Part shown: piece after piece, positions 37,466-46,225 of the stretch
Numbering within the stretch: position 1 is the stretch's first letter
How the letters are laid out: each line of letters starts with the position of its first letter
Source: Oscillospiraceae bacterium
GTDB taxonomy: Bacteria; Bacillota; Clostridia; Oscillospirales; Oscillospiraceae
NCBI GenBank assembly: GCA_022795735.1
Contig: JAAWHG010000006.1
Coordinates: forward strand, 24,174-88,173
Direction of reading: 5' to 3'
DNA: 64,000 nt
Translations under genes and position numbers: made by a program
Notes under the pieces: model-generated
The model's input: only the letters and a program-made list of their open reading frames with translations
What the model was told of the DNA's origin: nothing
The model's database searches: none

Positions 37466-37711
37466 TCAGTCGAACAGGTAATGCCGGACCAGCTCCTGGA
37501 GGAGGTCGTCGCGGTCAATCTTACAGATGAGGGCGCGGGCATTGTTGAAATTGGTGATATAGGTGGGGTCCTCAGAGAGAAGATATCCCACAATCTGGTT
37601 GATCGGGTTGTACCCCTTTTCGCTGAGCGCGTGGTAAACCGAGGTGAGAATCTGCTTGGTCTCCATGCGGCCGTCGTCCGGCACTACAAATTTTATGGTG
37701 TTGTCATTCAT
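37466..37711 (-). CDS. ireB: IreB family regulatory phosphoprotein (UPF0297)
   Basis: An 81-residue cytoplasmic protein: [34 protein letters not shown] and [16 protein letters not shown] cover nearly the whole family. In Enterococcus IreB is phosphorylated on N-terminal Thr by the PASTA kinase IreK and affects cephalosporin tolerance; in B. subtilis it is YrzL. The Thr at position 5 is kept here. In many genomes it sits with alaS and a Holliday-junction resolvase; neither is visible here. AAAGGGGG lies before the ATG. Confidence 0.95.
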   Translation of the reverse strand: MNDNTIKFVVPDDGRMETKQILTSVYHALSEKGYNPINQIVGYLLSEDPTYITNFNNARALICKIDRDDLLQELVRHYLFD

Positions 37712-37740
37712 AAGACCAACCCCCTTTCGTGCTTTTCCCT

Positions 37741-37769
37741 ATCATATAATAGGAAAATGGAGAAGTAAA
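37741..37769 (-). promoter_or_regulatory. Putative ireB promoter
   Basis: Minus strand: TTTACT (37764-37769), 17-base spacer, TATGAT (37741-37746), 30 bases before ireB. Confidence 0.6.
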
Positions 37770-37856
37770 GTTAAATACGTGTTACATTTTTCCAACTCTA
37801 GTCTGCCACGTTTTTTTCTTTTTTATCGGCATCGTGTCTGAAATGTGTTAAAAATT

Positions 37857-40556
37857 TTAACGCAGGGTTGCGTTCAGCTCTTTTTCCAGCGCGGCGAGGG
37901 CGTTTTTCAGGACTGGAGCCACATCGTCGTCTGCAAGGGTGCGGTCGGCGGCCCGGAACTCCAGCGAGAAGGCGACCGACTTCCTTCCCTCGGGGACGCC
38001 CTGTCCCCGATAGACGTCGAACAGGGTAATTTGATCCAGCAGCTTGCCGGCGGCCCGGGAAATGCAGTCCTCCAGCTTCGCCACCGGGACAGCCTCGTCG
38101 CAGACCAAGGCCAAATCGCGGGTCACCGCCGGGAAGCGGGGCAGCGGGACATACTGCGGACTGCTCCCCTGGGCCAGGTTGAGCGCATGAAAGCTCAGCT
38201 CGGCGCAATAGAACTCGGCATCCACGTCGTAGTTCTTGGCCGCCAGCGGGTGAATCTGGCCAAAGACGCCGGCAACGTCGCCGCCCGCGTATACACAGGC
38301 GCAGCGGCCCGGATGATAGGCGGGGTTATCAACGCACGGCTCAAAATGAACGTCCTGGACGCGGAGCTCCCGGAGAATGGCCTCGACCGCCCCCTTGAGG
38401 GAGAAGAAGTCCATGCCGCCGTAGGCCCCCAGCGTCAGCACCTTGGACTCCACTGCCAAGCCGTCCTCCCCACCCAGGTGGTAGACGCGGCCCAGCTCGT
38501 AGAGACGGACGGATTTGTTGCGGTAATTATAGTTTCGGGTCAGGATTTCCAGCATGGAGGGCAGCGTGGTGGTGCGCATAATGGAGGTATCCTCGCCCAG
38601 CGGGTTCATGATTTTGAAGGACTTGCGCAGCGGACTGTCCGCCGGCATACGGATTTTGTCGTAATAGGCGGGCGAGATGAAGGAGTAGGTGATAATCTCG
38701 CTGTAGCCGCAGCTCCGGCAGATCGCCCCCAGCCGGTTCTCCAAGAGCTGCTCCTTGGAGTAGCCGCCTGCGGTGGTCTGCCCCCGCATCAGGGTGACGG
38801 GAATCCGGTTGTAGCCGTGGAAACGGGCCACCTCTTCGGCCAAGTCGGCCATCCGCAGCACGTCGCCGCGCCAGGAGGGGACGGTCACCTGATCGCCCTC
38901 GACCTGGAAGGAAAGCGATTGCAAAATGCGGACCATCTCCCCGGCGGGAACGTCGGTGCCGAGCAGCGCGTTAATCTTCTCGGGCTCCAGCTTCAGGACC
39001 GACGGCTGCGGCACCCGGTTGAGGATGTCGATCACGCCGTCCACCACCTCGCCGGCCCCCAGCAGTTCCACCAGTTCACAGGCGCGGTCAACGGCGGGGA
39101 GGGTGTTCAGCGGGTCCAGTCCCTTTTCAAACTTGGCGCTCGCCTCGGTGCGCATCCCCAGGGCCAGGGCGGTCTTGCGAATGCAGGTCCCGTCGAAGTT
39201 GGCCGACTCAAAGACCACGTCTGCGGTGTCCGCCACGATCTCCGAGTTTTCGCCGCCCATAACGCCCGCCAGACCCACCGCGCGGGTATCGTCGGCGATA
39301 ACGAGCATGTTGGGGGTCAGCTTTCGGACGTTGCCGTCCAGGGTGGTCAGGGTTTCCCCCTCCTTGGCGCGGCGGACGATGATCTTGCCTCCCTTGACGT
39401 AGCGGTAGTCGAAGGCGTGCATGGGCTGCCCATATTCCAGCATGACGTAGTTGGTGATATCCACGATGTTGTTGATGGGCCGGACTCCCATGGCGCGCAG
39501 CCGCTCGCGCATCCACTTGGGGGACGGGGCGATTTTAACGTTGCGCACCATCCGGGCGGTATAGCGCGGGCAGAGCTCCGGATCGGGCGTCTCCACGTCC
39601 AGCAGCTCGGTCAGCACGCCGGGTCCGCCTCCCTTGACCACCGGCTCGTGCAGGGTCAGGGGCGCGTGAAAGGTCGCCGACACCTCCCGCGCCAGGCCGA
39701 TTACGCTCAGACAGTCGGGCCGGTTGGGGGTGATTTCAAACTCCACCACATGGTCGTCAGCGTTGATAACCGGCTTGATGTCGTCGCCGGGCGCGATTCC
39801 CTCCTCCCGGAGGACAAAAATGCCGTCGGGGATGCAGTGGGGAAATTCTTTCTGCCCGGCATGGAGGCCGGCCAGGGTGCAGATGGTCCCGGCCTTTGTG
39901 TCAAAGGCAACCAAATCGCCCGCGTGGATATTCTGGCATTGGGTATCGGCAATTCCGGCGCCGGGGCCGTCCTGCTCCGCCCAGGACAGGCGGCACTGCC
40001 AGCTTCCGTCCGCGTTGGGGACCACTTCGTCAACGCGGGCGGCGGCGACCGAGCCGAAGAGCTTGTACCCAGGCGCAATACCGGCCGGAATGGACGGCTT
40101 TTCCGGGTCGATGGGCTTATAATCGTTGAGCAGCGCGGCGGGGGTGACGGCGGCGTAGGGGAAGTCGCGCTCGTCCAGATTCAGCTCCTTGAGGGAGCAG
40201 AGCATTCCGTTGGAGGGGATGCCGCGCAGCTTGCCCTTCTCAATTTTGACCCCGCCGGGCAGGGTGGATTTATGCAGCGCGACGGGGACAAAATCACCCG
40301 GATGGATGTTCCATGCGCCGGTCACAATCTGTACCGCCGCCGACTGGCCCACGTCCAGCTGGCAGACCCACATATGATCGGAATCCGGATGGCGTTCCAT
40401 GGATAAAATCTTACCCACGACCACGTTGCTGATCTCGGCCCCCAGGTCGGCGGTGGTCTCCACCTTGGAGCCTGAGAGGGTCATCGCCTCGTCAAACTCC
40501 CGGTCGGAGACGTCGGTTTTCACAAATTCATTCAGCCATTTTCTCGATAAAAGCAT
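37857..40556 (-). CDS. pheT: Phenylalanyl-tRNA synthetase beta subunit, enlarged
   Basis: An 899-residue PheT, about 100 longer than the usual 790-800. It has the N-terminal EMAP/OB tRNA-binding domain (about 39-135; GKILSMERHPDSDHMWVCQL, NIHPGDFVPVALHK, NGMLCSLKEL), an extra segment at about 136-243, then VEFEITPNRPDCLSVIG (B3/4 and B5 domains), the catalytic-like core and the C-terminal ferredoxin-like anticodon-binding domain (RFPAVTRDLALV, LFDVYRGQGVPEGRKSVAFS). The extra segment itself looks like a second OB copy (VAAARVDEVVPNADGSWQCR and NIHAGDLVAFDTK). It works with PheS as a heterotetramer to charge tRNA-Phe. It follows pheS by 19 bases. Confidence 0.96.
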   Translation of the reverse strand: MLLSRKWLNEFVKTDVSDREFDEAMTLSGSKVETTADLGAEISNVVVGKILSMERHPDSDHMWVCQLDVGQSAAVQIVTGAWNIHPGDFVPVALHKSTLPGGVKIEKGKLRGIPSNGMLCSLKELNLDERDFPYAAVTPAALLNDYKPIDPEKPSIPAGIAPGYKLFGSVAAARVDEVVPNADGSWQCRLSWAEQDGPGAGIADTQCQNIHAGDLVAFDTKAGTICTLAGLHAGQKEFPHCIPDGIFVLREEGIAPGDDIKPVINADDHVVEFEITPNRPDCLSVIGLAREVSATFHAPLTLHEPVVKGGGPGVLTELLDVETPDPELCPRYTARMVRNVKIAPSPKWMRERLRAMGVRPINNIVDITNYVMLEYGQPMHAFDYRYVKGGKIIVRRAKEGETLTTLDGNVRKLTPNMLVIADDTRAVGLAGVMGGENSEIVADTADVVFESANFDGTCIRKTALALGMRTEASAKFEKGLDPLNTLPAVDRACELVELLGAGEVVDGVIDILNRVPQPSVLKLEPEKINALLGTDVPAGEMVRILQSLSFQVEGDQVTVPSWRGDVLRMADLAEEVARFHGYNRIPVTLMRGQTTAGGYSKEQLLENRLGAICRSCGYSEIITYSFISPAYYDKIRMPADSPLRKSFKIMNPLGEDTSIMRTTTLPSMLEILTRNYNYRNKSVRLYELGRVYHLGGEDGLAVESKVLTLGAYGGMDFFSLKGAVEAILRELRVQDVHFEPCVDNPAYHPGRCACVYAGGDVAGVFGQIHPLAAKNYDVDAEFYCAELSFHALNLAQGSSPQYVPLPRFPAVTRDLALVCDEAVPVAKLEDCISRAAGKLLDQITLFDVYRGQGVPEGRKSVAFSLEFRAADRTLADDDVAPVLKNALAALEKELNATLR

Positions 40557-40575
40557 TGTCCTTCACCCCTCCCTC

Positions 40576-41601
40576 TCAAAACTGCTCCAGAAATCTGATA
40601 TCGTTTTCAAAAATCAGCCGCAAATCCGCGATCTTAAACTGCCGCATGGCGAGCCGTTCCAGGCCCATGCCGAAGGCCCAGCCCGAGTAGACCTCGGGAT
40701 CAATCCCGGCCATCTCGAGCACGCGGGGATGAATCATACCCGCGCCGAGAATTTCAATCCAGCCCTCTCCCTTACAGGTGGGACAGCCCACGCCGCCGCA
40801 CTTGTGGCACTGCACGTCCATCTCGCAGCTCGGCTCGGTGAAGGGGAAGTGATGGGGGCGGAACCGGGTCACGGTGCCCTCGCCGTAGAGCTTTTCCATA
40901 ACCAGGCTGAGCGTGCCCTTGAGGTCGGCCATGGTGACCCCCTTGTCGATGACCATCCCCTCCACCTGGTGGAACATGGGGGAATGGGTGGCGTCCACCT
41001 CGTCCTTGCGGAAGACCCGTCCCGGCGCGATGATACGGATGGGCGGGCGGCGGCTGTCCATGGCCCGAACCTGCATCGGGCTGGTCTGGCTGCGCAGCAT
41101 GACCCGGCTGTCCGCGTCGAAATAGAAGGTATCCGACCAGTCACGGGAGGGATGGCCCTCCTCGGCGTTGAGTCGGTCGAAGTTCAGCTCCGCCAGCTCG
41201 ATCTCAGGGCCGTCCAGCACCTCAAAGCCCATGCCGATAAAAATCTCCTTGATTTGATCGAGGGCAATATACATCGGGTGCCGGTGTCCCTGGCGCGGCG
41301 CGGCGCCGGGCATGGTCACATCGACGGTCTCCGTCTGGAGCCTGCGCTCCAGCGCGGCCTCTTCCAGCTTCCGCGCGGCAGTCCCCACCGCCTGCTCCAG
41401 CGCGGCGCGGACGTCGTTGGCCAGCTGGCCCATCGCGGGGCGCTCCTCGGCGGTCAGCTTGCCCATCTGCTTGAGCACGGCGGTCAGCTCGCCCTTCTTG
41501 CCTAAGTATTTGATCCGCAGCGCGTCCAGCCCGGCGGCATCCATGGCGCTCTCAAAGGCGGACAGCGCCTCGGCGCGGATTTTTGCCAATTGTTCTTTCA
41601 T
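40576..41601 (-). CDS. pheS: Phenylalanyl-tRNA synthetase alpha subunit
   Basis: A 341-residue class II synthetase subunit. The N-terminal coiled coil (residues 1-90) binds tRNA; motif 2 SQTSPMQVRAM with RIIAPGRVFRKDE, the FTEPSCEMD block and motif 3 GWAFGMGLERLAM form the active site. Between them is a small Cys pair region KCGGVGCPTCKGEGW, found in many bacterial PheS. AAGGAG lies eight bases before the ATG. The leader from the mapped promoter is only about 30-40 bases, so there is no room for a T-box. Confidence 0.97.
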   Translation of the reverse strand: MKEQLAKIRAEALSAFESAMDAAGLDALRIKYLGKKGELTAVLKQMGKLTAEERPAMGQLANDVRAALEQAVGTAARKLEEAALERRLQTETVDVTMPGAAPRQGHRHPMYIALDQIKEIFIGMGFEVLDGPEIELAELNFDRLNAEEGHPSRDWSDTFYFDADSRVMLRSQTSPMQVRAMDSRRPPIRIIAPGRVFRKDEVDATHSPMFHQVEGMVIDKGVTMADLKGTLSLVMEKLYGEGTVTRFRPHHFPFTEPSCEMDVQCHKCGGVGCPTCKGEGWIEILGAGMIHPRVLEMAGIDPEVYSGWAFGMGLERLAMRQFKIADLRLIFENDIRFLEQF

Positions 41602-41640
41602 GATAGCAGCTCCTTGCCAGTAAGATACACATTAGATGCT

Positions 41641-41668
41641 ATTATACCATATATTTTTCCAAATGCAA
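41641..41668 (-). promoter_or_regulatory. pheST promoter
   Basis: Minus strand: TTGCAT (41663-41668), 16-base spacer, TATAAT (41641-41646) with extended TG (TATGGTATAAT). Confidence 0.8.
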
Positions 41669-41701
41669 CCGAAAATACCCCGATATTCCCCCACTCTTTG
41701 C

Positions 41702-41730
41702 TTGCCCCCGCAGACGGTTTGTGCTATCAT
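41702..41730 (+). promoter_or_regulatory. Promoter of the ABC exporter operon
   Basis: TTGCCC (41702-41707), 17-base spacer, TATCAT (41725-41730), 62 bases before the first start codon. Confidence 0.6.
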
Positions 41731-41792
41731 ATAGCATACTCTGACAGGGAAGCGCGAAACAACGCAAAGCGCCCCGTCGAAAGGAGACCCCT

Positions 41793-42506
41793 ATGCTTCA
41801 CATTGAACACTATTCCAAGACCTACTCCGGCGGCAAAAAAGCCGTAGACGATCTGACCCTCCACGTCCGGCCCGGCGAAATCTACGGCTTCATCGGTCAC
41901 AACGGAGCGGGAAAAACCACCACCCTCCGCGCCGTAGCGGGCGTCATGGACTTCACCGAGGGAACCATCGCCATCGACGGCCATGACATCAAAAAGGACC
42001 CGGTAGGGGCCAAACAGGTCACCGCCTTCCTGCCCGACAACCCCGATCTCTACGAGTTCATGAAGGGAATCCAATATCTCAATTTTATTGCCGACCTGTA
42101 CGGCATCCCCGCGCAGCAGCGCACCGCAGACATTGGCCGGTACGCCGGCGCCTTTGAGCTGACCGGCAGCCTGGGCTCTCCCATCGGCAGCTACTCCCAC
42201 GGCATGCGGCAGAAGCTGGCCCTGATTTCCGCCTTCATCCGCCGCCCCAAGCTGTTAATCCTGGACGAGCCCTTCGTGGGCCTCGACCCCGCCGCCTCCC
42301 ACCTGATGAAGGAATATCTGTCCGAGTTGTGCCGGGGCGGTTCCGCAGTGTTCTTCTCCACCCATGTCCTTGAGGTGGCCGAAAAGCTGTGTGACAAAAT
42401 CGCCATCATCAAAGCCGGCCGGCTGGTCAAGTCGGGCCCCACGGCGGAACTGGTCGGCGATTCCTCCCTGGAGGATGTCTTCCTTGAGCTGGAGGGAGAA
42501 AAATGA
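41793..42506 (+). CDS. ABC transporter ATP-binding protein (exporter type)
   Basis: A 237-residue ATPase with Walker A GHNGAGKTTTL, Q-loop region VTAFLPDNPDLYEF, signature SYSHGMRQKLAL, Walker B LLILDEPFVGLD and H-loop STHVLEV. It resembles the EcsA group, whose members pair with a large permease and affect protein secretion or regulated proteolysis. GAAAGGAG precedes the ATG. Its stop overlaps the permease start by four bases (ATGA). Confidence 0.93.
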   Translation: MLHIEHYSKTYSGGKKAVDDLTLHVRPGEIYGFIGHNGAGKTTTLRAVAGVMDFTEGTIAIDGHDIKKDPVGAKQVTAFLPDNPDLYEFMKGIQYLNFIADLYGIPAQQRTADIGRYAGAFELTGSLGSPIGSYSHGMRQKLALISAFIRRPKLLILDEPFVGLDPAASHLMKEYLSELCRGGSAVFFSTHVLEVAEKLCDKIAIIKAGRLVKSGPTAELVGDSSLEDVFLELEGEK

Positions 42507-44095
42507 AAAAGTTTCTCCCCCTGCTCAAGGTGAGCGTCCAGTCCATGCTGCTCTCCTCCACCAACGCCCGGGGCCGCAGCCGGAAAAAGGCGGCCACCGG
42601 CGTGGGCGCCATGATAATCATCGCCTTCCTCGGCCTCTATCTCTCCGGCCTCTACAGCTCCATGTTGATGAGTGTCCTGGCCCCCGTTCATATGGAAATA
42701 TTGGTCTTCATTTTCATGGGCATATTCGCCCTGGTGGGCGGCCTGCTGTTCACCACCTTCGCGGTAAAGGGCGTGGTGTTCGGCGGGAAGGACAACGACC
42801 TCCTGTTGAGCATGCCGGTGTCCACCCCCATGATTATGGCCAGCCGGGTGACGGCGATCTATCTCGAAAACCTGCTGTTTTCCCTCTTCGTCCTGCTCCC
42901 CGCCGGGGTGGTCTGCACCATGATGTCCCAGAGCGGCTTGGGACACAGCCCGCTGTTCTGGGTCCGTCTGGTCCTCGCGGCGCTGGCCCTCCCCCTGCTG
43001 GACACCGCCCTGTCGGTCCTGCTGGGGGCGCTGGCGGCCTTTCTGTCCGTCAAGGTGTCCCGGGGCGCGCTGGGACAGAACATCGCCATGGGGCTGTTCT
43101 TCGCGGCGGTGTTCTACCTCTCCTTCCACCTCAGCGGTATGATCGGCAGTCTCAGCGCCAACGCCGCCAGTGTAATGGAATCCCTCTCCTGGGCCGCCCC
43201 CCTCCTGTGGATGGGCGAGGGCATACTGGGCGATTGGCCGCTGCTGCTGGCCTTTGCCGCCAGCTGCGTCGTCCCCTTCGCCCTGGTGGTGTTCGGGCTG
43301 GGCAAGGTGTACCGCCAGGCGGTGACGGCCTTTGCCGCCCGGTCCGCCCAGAGCAACTATCAGCTCTCCGCCCAGTCCGCCTCCAGCCAGAAAAAGGCCC
43401 TGATGCGGAAGGAAGCCCAGCGTTTTTTTGGCACGCCCATGTACTTCTGGAACGCCGGAATGGGCCTCATTATGCTGCTGGCCGCCGGGGTGGCCTCTCT
43501 GGTCATGCGGGGCAAGCTGCTCGACTTTTTGGACATGGTGGGGGACAGCTTCCCTCTGCTGCCCACGGCGGCGGCCGTGATGGGCTTTTGTCTGTGCACC
43601 TGTCCCATCGCCGCTCCCTCTATCAGCTTGGAGGGAAAATACCTTTGGATTATACGGGAGTCCCCGATTGCGGACAGCGCCCTGCTGTGGGTCAAGGTGC
43701 GGTTTCAGCTTCTGCTGACCCTGCCCTGTACCGTAATCGCCGGGGCCTGCCTCTCCATTGCGCTGCGCCTGCCGCTGTGGCAGAGCGCGGCCCTCCTGCT
43801 GGCAACGCTGCTCTTCGCGGTGGGACACGCCATGTTTGGTATGCTCATGGGGCTGGTCTTCCCCAAGCTCGACGCCGTCAATGAAACCGTAGTCGTCAAG
43901 CAGTCCCTGGCGGCTAACCTGGCGGTTTTCATCCCCATGGCGGCGCTGGGCGGGGCGGGCTGGCTGTATTGGCTGGGCAGCAAAATGGCGGCCTGGACGG
44001 CTCTGGCCCTTCCCATCGCGCTGCTTGCCCTTTTAACGGCGGTGTGTGCCGCTGTACTCGCCAAACGGGGCCCGGCAATGCTGCGGGCCCTGTAA
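42503..44095 (+). CDS. ABC exporter permease (large, about 12 TM)
   Basis: A 530-residue polytopic membrane protein, partner of the preceding ATPase. It starts MKKFLPLLKVSVQSML and shows about twelve hydrophobic segments in two halves, with the soluble loop KALMRKEAQRFFGTPMYFW, a KE-rich element typical of this permease group where it contacts the ATPase. The substrate is unknown; lipids, peptides or lantibiotic-type compounds are possible. The start is coupled to the upstream stop. Confidence 0.82.
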   Translation: MKKFLPLLKVSVQSMLLSSTNARGRSRKKAATGVGAMIIIAFLGLYLSGLYSSMLMSVLAPVHMEILVFIFMGIFALVGGLLFTTFAVKGVVFGGKDNDLLLSMPVSTPMIMASRVTAIYLENLLFSLFVLLPAGVVCTMMSQSGLGHSPLFWVRLVLAALALPLLDTALSVLLGALAAFLSVKVSRGALGQNIAMGLFFAAVFYLSFHLSGMIGSLSANAASVMESLSWAAPLLWMGEGILGDWPLLLAFAASCVVPFALVVFGLGKVYRQAVTAFAARSAQSNYQLSAQSASSQKKALMRKEAQRFFGTPMYFWNAGMGLIMLLAAGVASLVMRGKLLDFLDMVGDSFPLLPTAAAVMGFCLCTCPIAAPSISLEGKYLWIIRESPIADSALLWVKVRFQLLLTLPCTVIAGACLSIALRLPLWQSAALLLATLLFAVGHAMFGMLMGLVFPKLDAVNETVVVKQSLAANLAVFIPMAALGGAGWLYWLGSKMAAWTALALPIALLALLTAVCAAVLAKRGPAMLRAL

Positions 44096-44120
44096 TCCAG
44101 AAGCCGGACGGGGGAAACCG

Positions 44121-45248
44121 ATGAAAACGAAACAATATCTGTTGGTCACCGTTGTAGGCGTCAGTCTGTTCGCCGCGCTGATGAATTTACCGGCCGTCCT
44201 GGGCTTTGCCAAGGGAATTGCCGGCCTGCTCCTGCCCATCATCGCCGGCGGTATTCTGGCGCTCTTCATCAACGTGCCAATGAACGGGATCGAGAACCGG
44301 CTGAAGCGGGTCTTCCGGACCACGAAGAAACGCTCGCCCCATAAGCTGATTCATCTTGTCAGCTTCTTTCTCACTATGGGTCTGATTGTGCTGGTTTTCG
44401 GCGTCGTCCTCACCCTTCTCGTGCCCAAGCTCGTCGTCTCCACCAAGAACCTGTACGCCCAAATTGAGGCCAATGTGCCCAAATGGCTTGCCTATCTCAA
44501 CGCGCAGCAGATCAACGCCGAATGGTTGGAAAACCTGCTCTCCGGCATCGACGTCAAACAGTTGATCCAGCACATCAAGAACGGTGTGGACGCGCTGCTC
44601 CCCAATGTGGTAAACGCCCTGACCTCCACCGTCAGCGGATTGATAACGGTGGCCTTCACGGCGATCCTCGCCATCTATATCATCCTGGAAAAGGACCGCG
44701 TGTGCCGCCACGGGCGAAAGCTGGTATCCGCTTACCTGAAGCCCGCCTGGGCGGAAAGGATTCTGCGCTTCTGCCAGGCCTTTCAGGCCTCCTTCACAAA
44801 ATTTCTCACCGGGCAGTGTACCGAGGCGTTAATTCTCGGCCTGCTGATGTTTGCGTCCTTCATGATCTTCCGCCTGCCCTATGGCAGCCTGGTCGGCGTA
44901 CTGACGGCGGTATGCGCCATCATTCCCTACGTGGGCGCGTTTATTTCGGGCGCGGTAAGCGTTTTCCTGACGGCGCTGTACGACCCCACGCTGGCGATCC
45001 GCTGCGTGGCCGTCTACCTGGCCGTGCAGTTTGTGGAAAACCAGTTGATCTATCCCCGGGTGGTGGGGGAATCGGTGGGCCTCCCGCCGCTCTATACCCT
45101 GATCGCCGCCATGATCGGCGGCAATCTGTTCGGCATCGTGGGAATCCTGTTCTTTATCCCGCTCATGGCCGTTGCCATTGATCTGGTAAGGGAGGACGCC
45201 GAGCAGCGGTTAAAAAGCCGGAACGCCCCGCCCGGCCGGCGCCGCTAG
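44121..45248 (+). CDS. AI-2E family (PerM/YtvI-like) permease
   Basis: A 375-residue membrane protein with about eight segments, a large extracytoplasmic domain (PKWLAYLNAQQINAEWLENLL) and the C-terminal family region VGVLTAVCAIIPYVGAFISG and ENQLIYPRVVGESVGLPPLY. The family was named for autoinducer-2 export, but many members are Na+/H+ antiporters or unknown. GGGGGAAACC lies before the ATG. It lies 25 bases after the permease, probably in the same operon. Confidence 0.92.
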   Translation: MKTKQYLLVTVVGVSLFAALMNLPAVLGFAKGIAGLLLPIIAGGILALFINVPMNGIENRLKRVFRTTKKRSPHKLIHLVSFFLTMGLIVLVFGVVLTLLVPKLVVSTKNLYAQIEANVPKWLAYLNAQQINAEWLENLLSGIDVKQLIQHIKNGVDALLPNVVNALTSTVSGLITVAFTAILAIYIILEKDRVCRHGRKLVSAYLKPAWAERILRFCQAFQASFTKFLTGQCTEALILGLLMFASFMIFRLPYGSLVGVLTAVCAIIPYVGAFISGAVSVFLTALYDPTLAIRCVAVYLAVQFVENQLIYPRVVGESVGLPPLYTLIAAMIGGNLFGIVGILFFIPLMAVAIDLVREDAEQRLKSRNAPPGRRR

Positions 45249-45298
45249 GCCGGCCGCCCTCTCCCTTCCCCTTTTTTCGACCTGGCGGGAAATTTTGC

Positions 45299-45327
45299 TT
45301 TACATTAACGCTTTAACATGGTAATAT
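45299..45327 (+). promoter_or_regulatory. Promoter of the amino-acid ABC importer
   Basis: TTTACA (45299-45304), 17-base spacer, TAATAT (45322-45327), 40 bases before the start codon. Confidence 0.65.
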
Positions 45328-45367
45328 TATACCGTACTTAATTTATTCTTTGGGAGGACATACCGAA

Positions 45368-46147
45368 ATGAAAAAAACAATCGCGCTGCTGCTGGCGCTG
45401 GTTGCGGCGCTGAGCCTGGCGGCCTGCGCCAAAAAAGAGGAGAGCGACCTCTCCTATGTCAAAGAGAAAGGCACCCTCGTGGTGGGCATCACCGACTTTG
45501 CCCCCATGGACTACAAGGACGAAAACGGCGAATGGATCGGCTTCGACGCCGACATGGCCAAGGCCTTTGCCGAAAGCCTGGGCGTAAAGGTCGAGTTCGT
45601 CGAAATCGACTGGGACAACAAGATCCTCGAGCTGGACGCCAAGACCATCGACTGCGTTTGGAACGGCATGACGCTGACCGACGAGGTCAAGAGCGCTATG
45701 GAATGTACCTGGGCCTATTGCAACAACGCGCAGGTCGTGGTCGTGCCCAAGGACAAGGCAGAGCTGTACCCTGACAAGGAGAGCTGCAAGGACCTCCAGT
45801 TCGCCGCCGAGGCGGGGAGCGCCGGCGCGGAGGTCCTTGCCGAGCTGAATTACAAGGTCACGCCGGTCGGGACCCAGGCCGACGCCCTAATGGAGGTGGC
45901 CGCCGGGACCTCTGACGCGGCCGTCATTGATTCCCTGATGGCTGCCGCCATGGTGGGCGAGGGAACCGGATACGCCGATCTGACCTACACCGTGAGCCTC
46001 AATTCAGAGGAATATGGCGTCGGGTTCCGCAAGAACAGCGACCTTGCCGCCGAACTGAACAACTTCTTCTCCAAGGCCTACCAGGACGGCACGATGGAGC
46101 GCTGCGCCGAGACCTACAACGTCCAGGCCGCGCTGATTGAACAGTAA
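45368..46147 (+). CDS. Polar amino-acid ABC transporter substrate-binding lipoprotein
   Basis: A 259-residue lipoprotein: signal peptide with lipobox LAAC, then a type-F periplasmic-binding fold. KGTLVVGITDFAPMDYKDE, WIGFDADMAKAFAESLGVKVEFV and TIDCVWNGMTLTDEVK are typical of the HisJ/GlnH cluster; Asp and Arg contacts for the amino-acid backbone are expected there. The ligand is not predictable. GGGAGG precedes the ATG. It is separated from the permease by a strong hairpin, as is common where the binding protein is needed in excess. Confidence 0.94.
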   Translation: MKKTIALLLALVAALSLAACAKKEESDLSYVKEKGTLVVGITDFAPMDYKDENGEWIGFDADMAKAFAESLGVKVEFVEIDWDNKILELDAKTIDCVWNGMTLTDEVKSAMECTWAYCNNAQVVVVPKDKAELYPDKESCKDLQFAAEAGSAGAEVLAELNYKVTPVGTQADALMEVAAGTSDAAVIDSLMAAAMVGEGTGYADLTYTVSLNSEEYGVGFRKNSDLAAELNNFFSKAYQDGTMERCAETYNVQAALIEQ

Positions 46148-46165
46148 TATTGCCAGGCAAACAAA

Positions 46166-46202
46166 CAGGCAAAGCAGAGGGTAACGCCCTCTGCTTTGCC
46201 TG
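46166..46202 (+). repeat. Perfect 16-bp hairpin between binding-protein and permease genes
   Basis: Arms 46166-46181 and 46187-46202 (CAGGCAAAGCAGAGGG and complement), 5-base loop, no T-run. Its place after the binding-protein gene fits a 3' stabiliser or partial stop that raises binding protein over permease. Confidence 0.85.
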
Positions 46203-46225
46203 ACCGGTCAAGGAGTGGATATACA

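Noticed and set aside
37715..38208. Minus-strand frame extending the end of pheT into its 3' region
   Set aside because: It runs in another frame through the pheT C-terminal domain, has an arginine/proline-rich shadow composition and no ribosome-binding site.
41602..41680. Possible T-box leader before pheS
   Set aside because: The promoter -10 lies only about 40 bases upstream of the ATG, leaving no room for specifier and antiterminator elements.
45232..45280. GC-rich segment after the AI-2E gene as a terminator
   Set aside because: GGCCGGC/GCCGGCC can pair, but the T-run (CTTTTTT) is about 20 bases away, so it is not a convincing intrinsic terminator.
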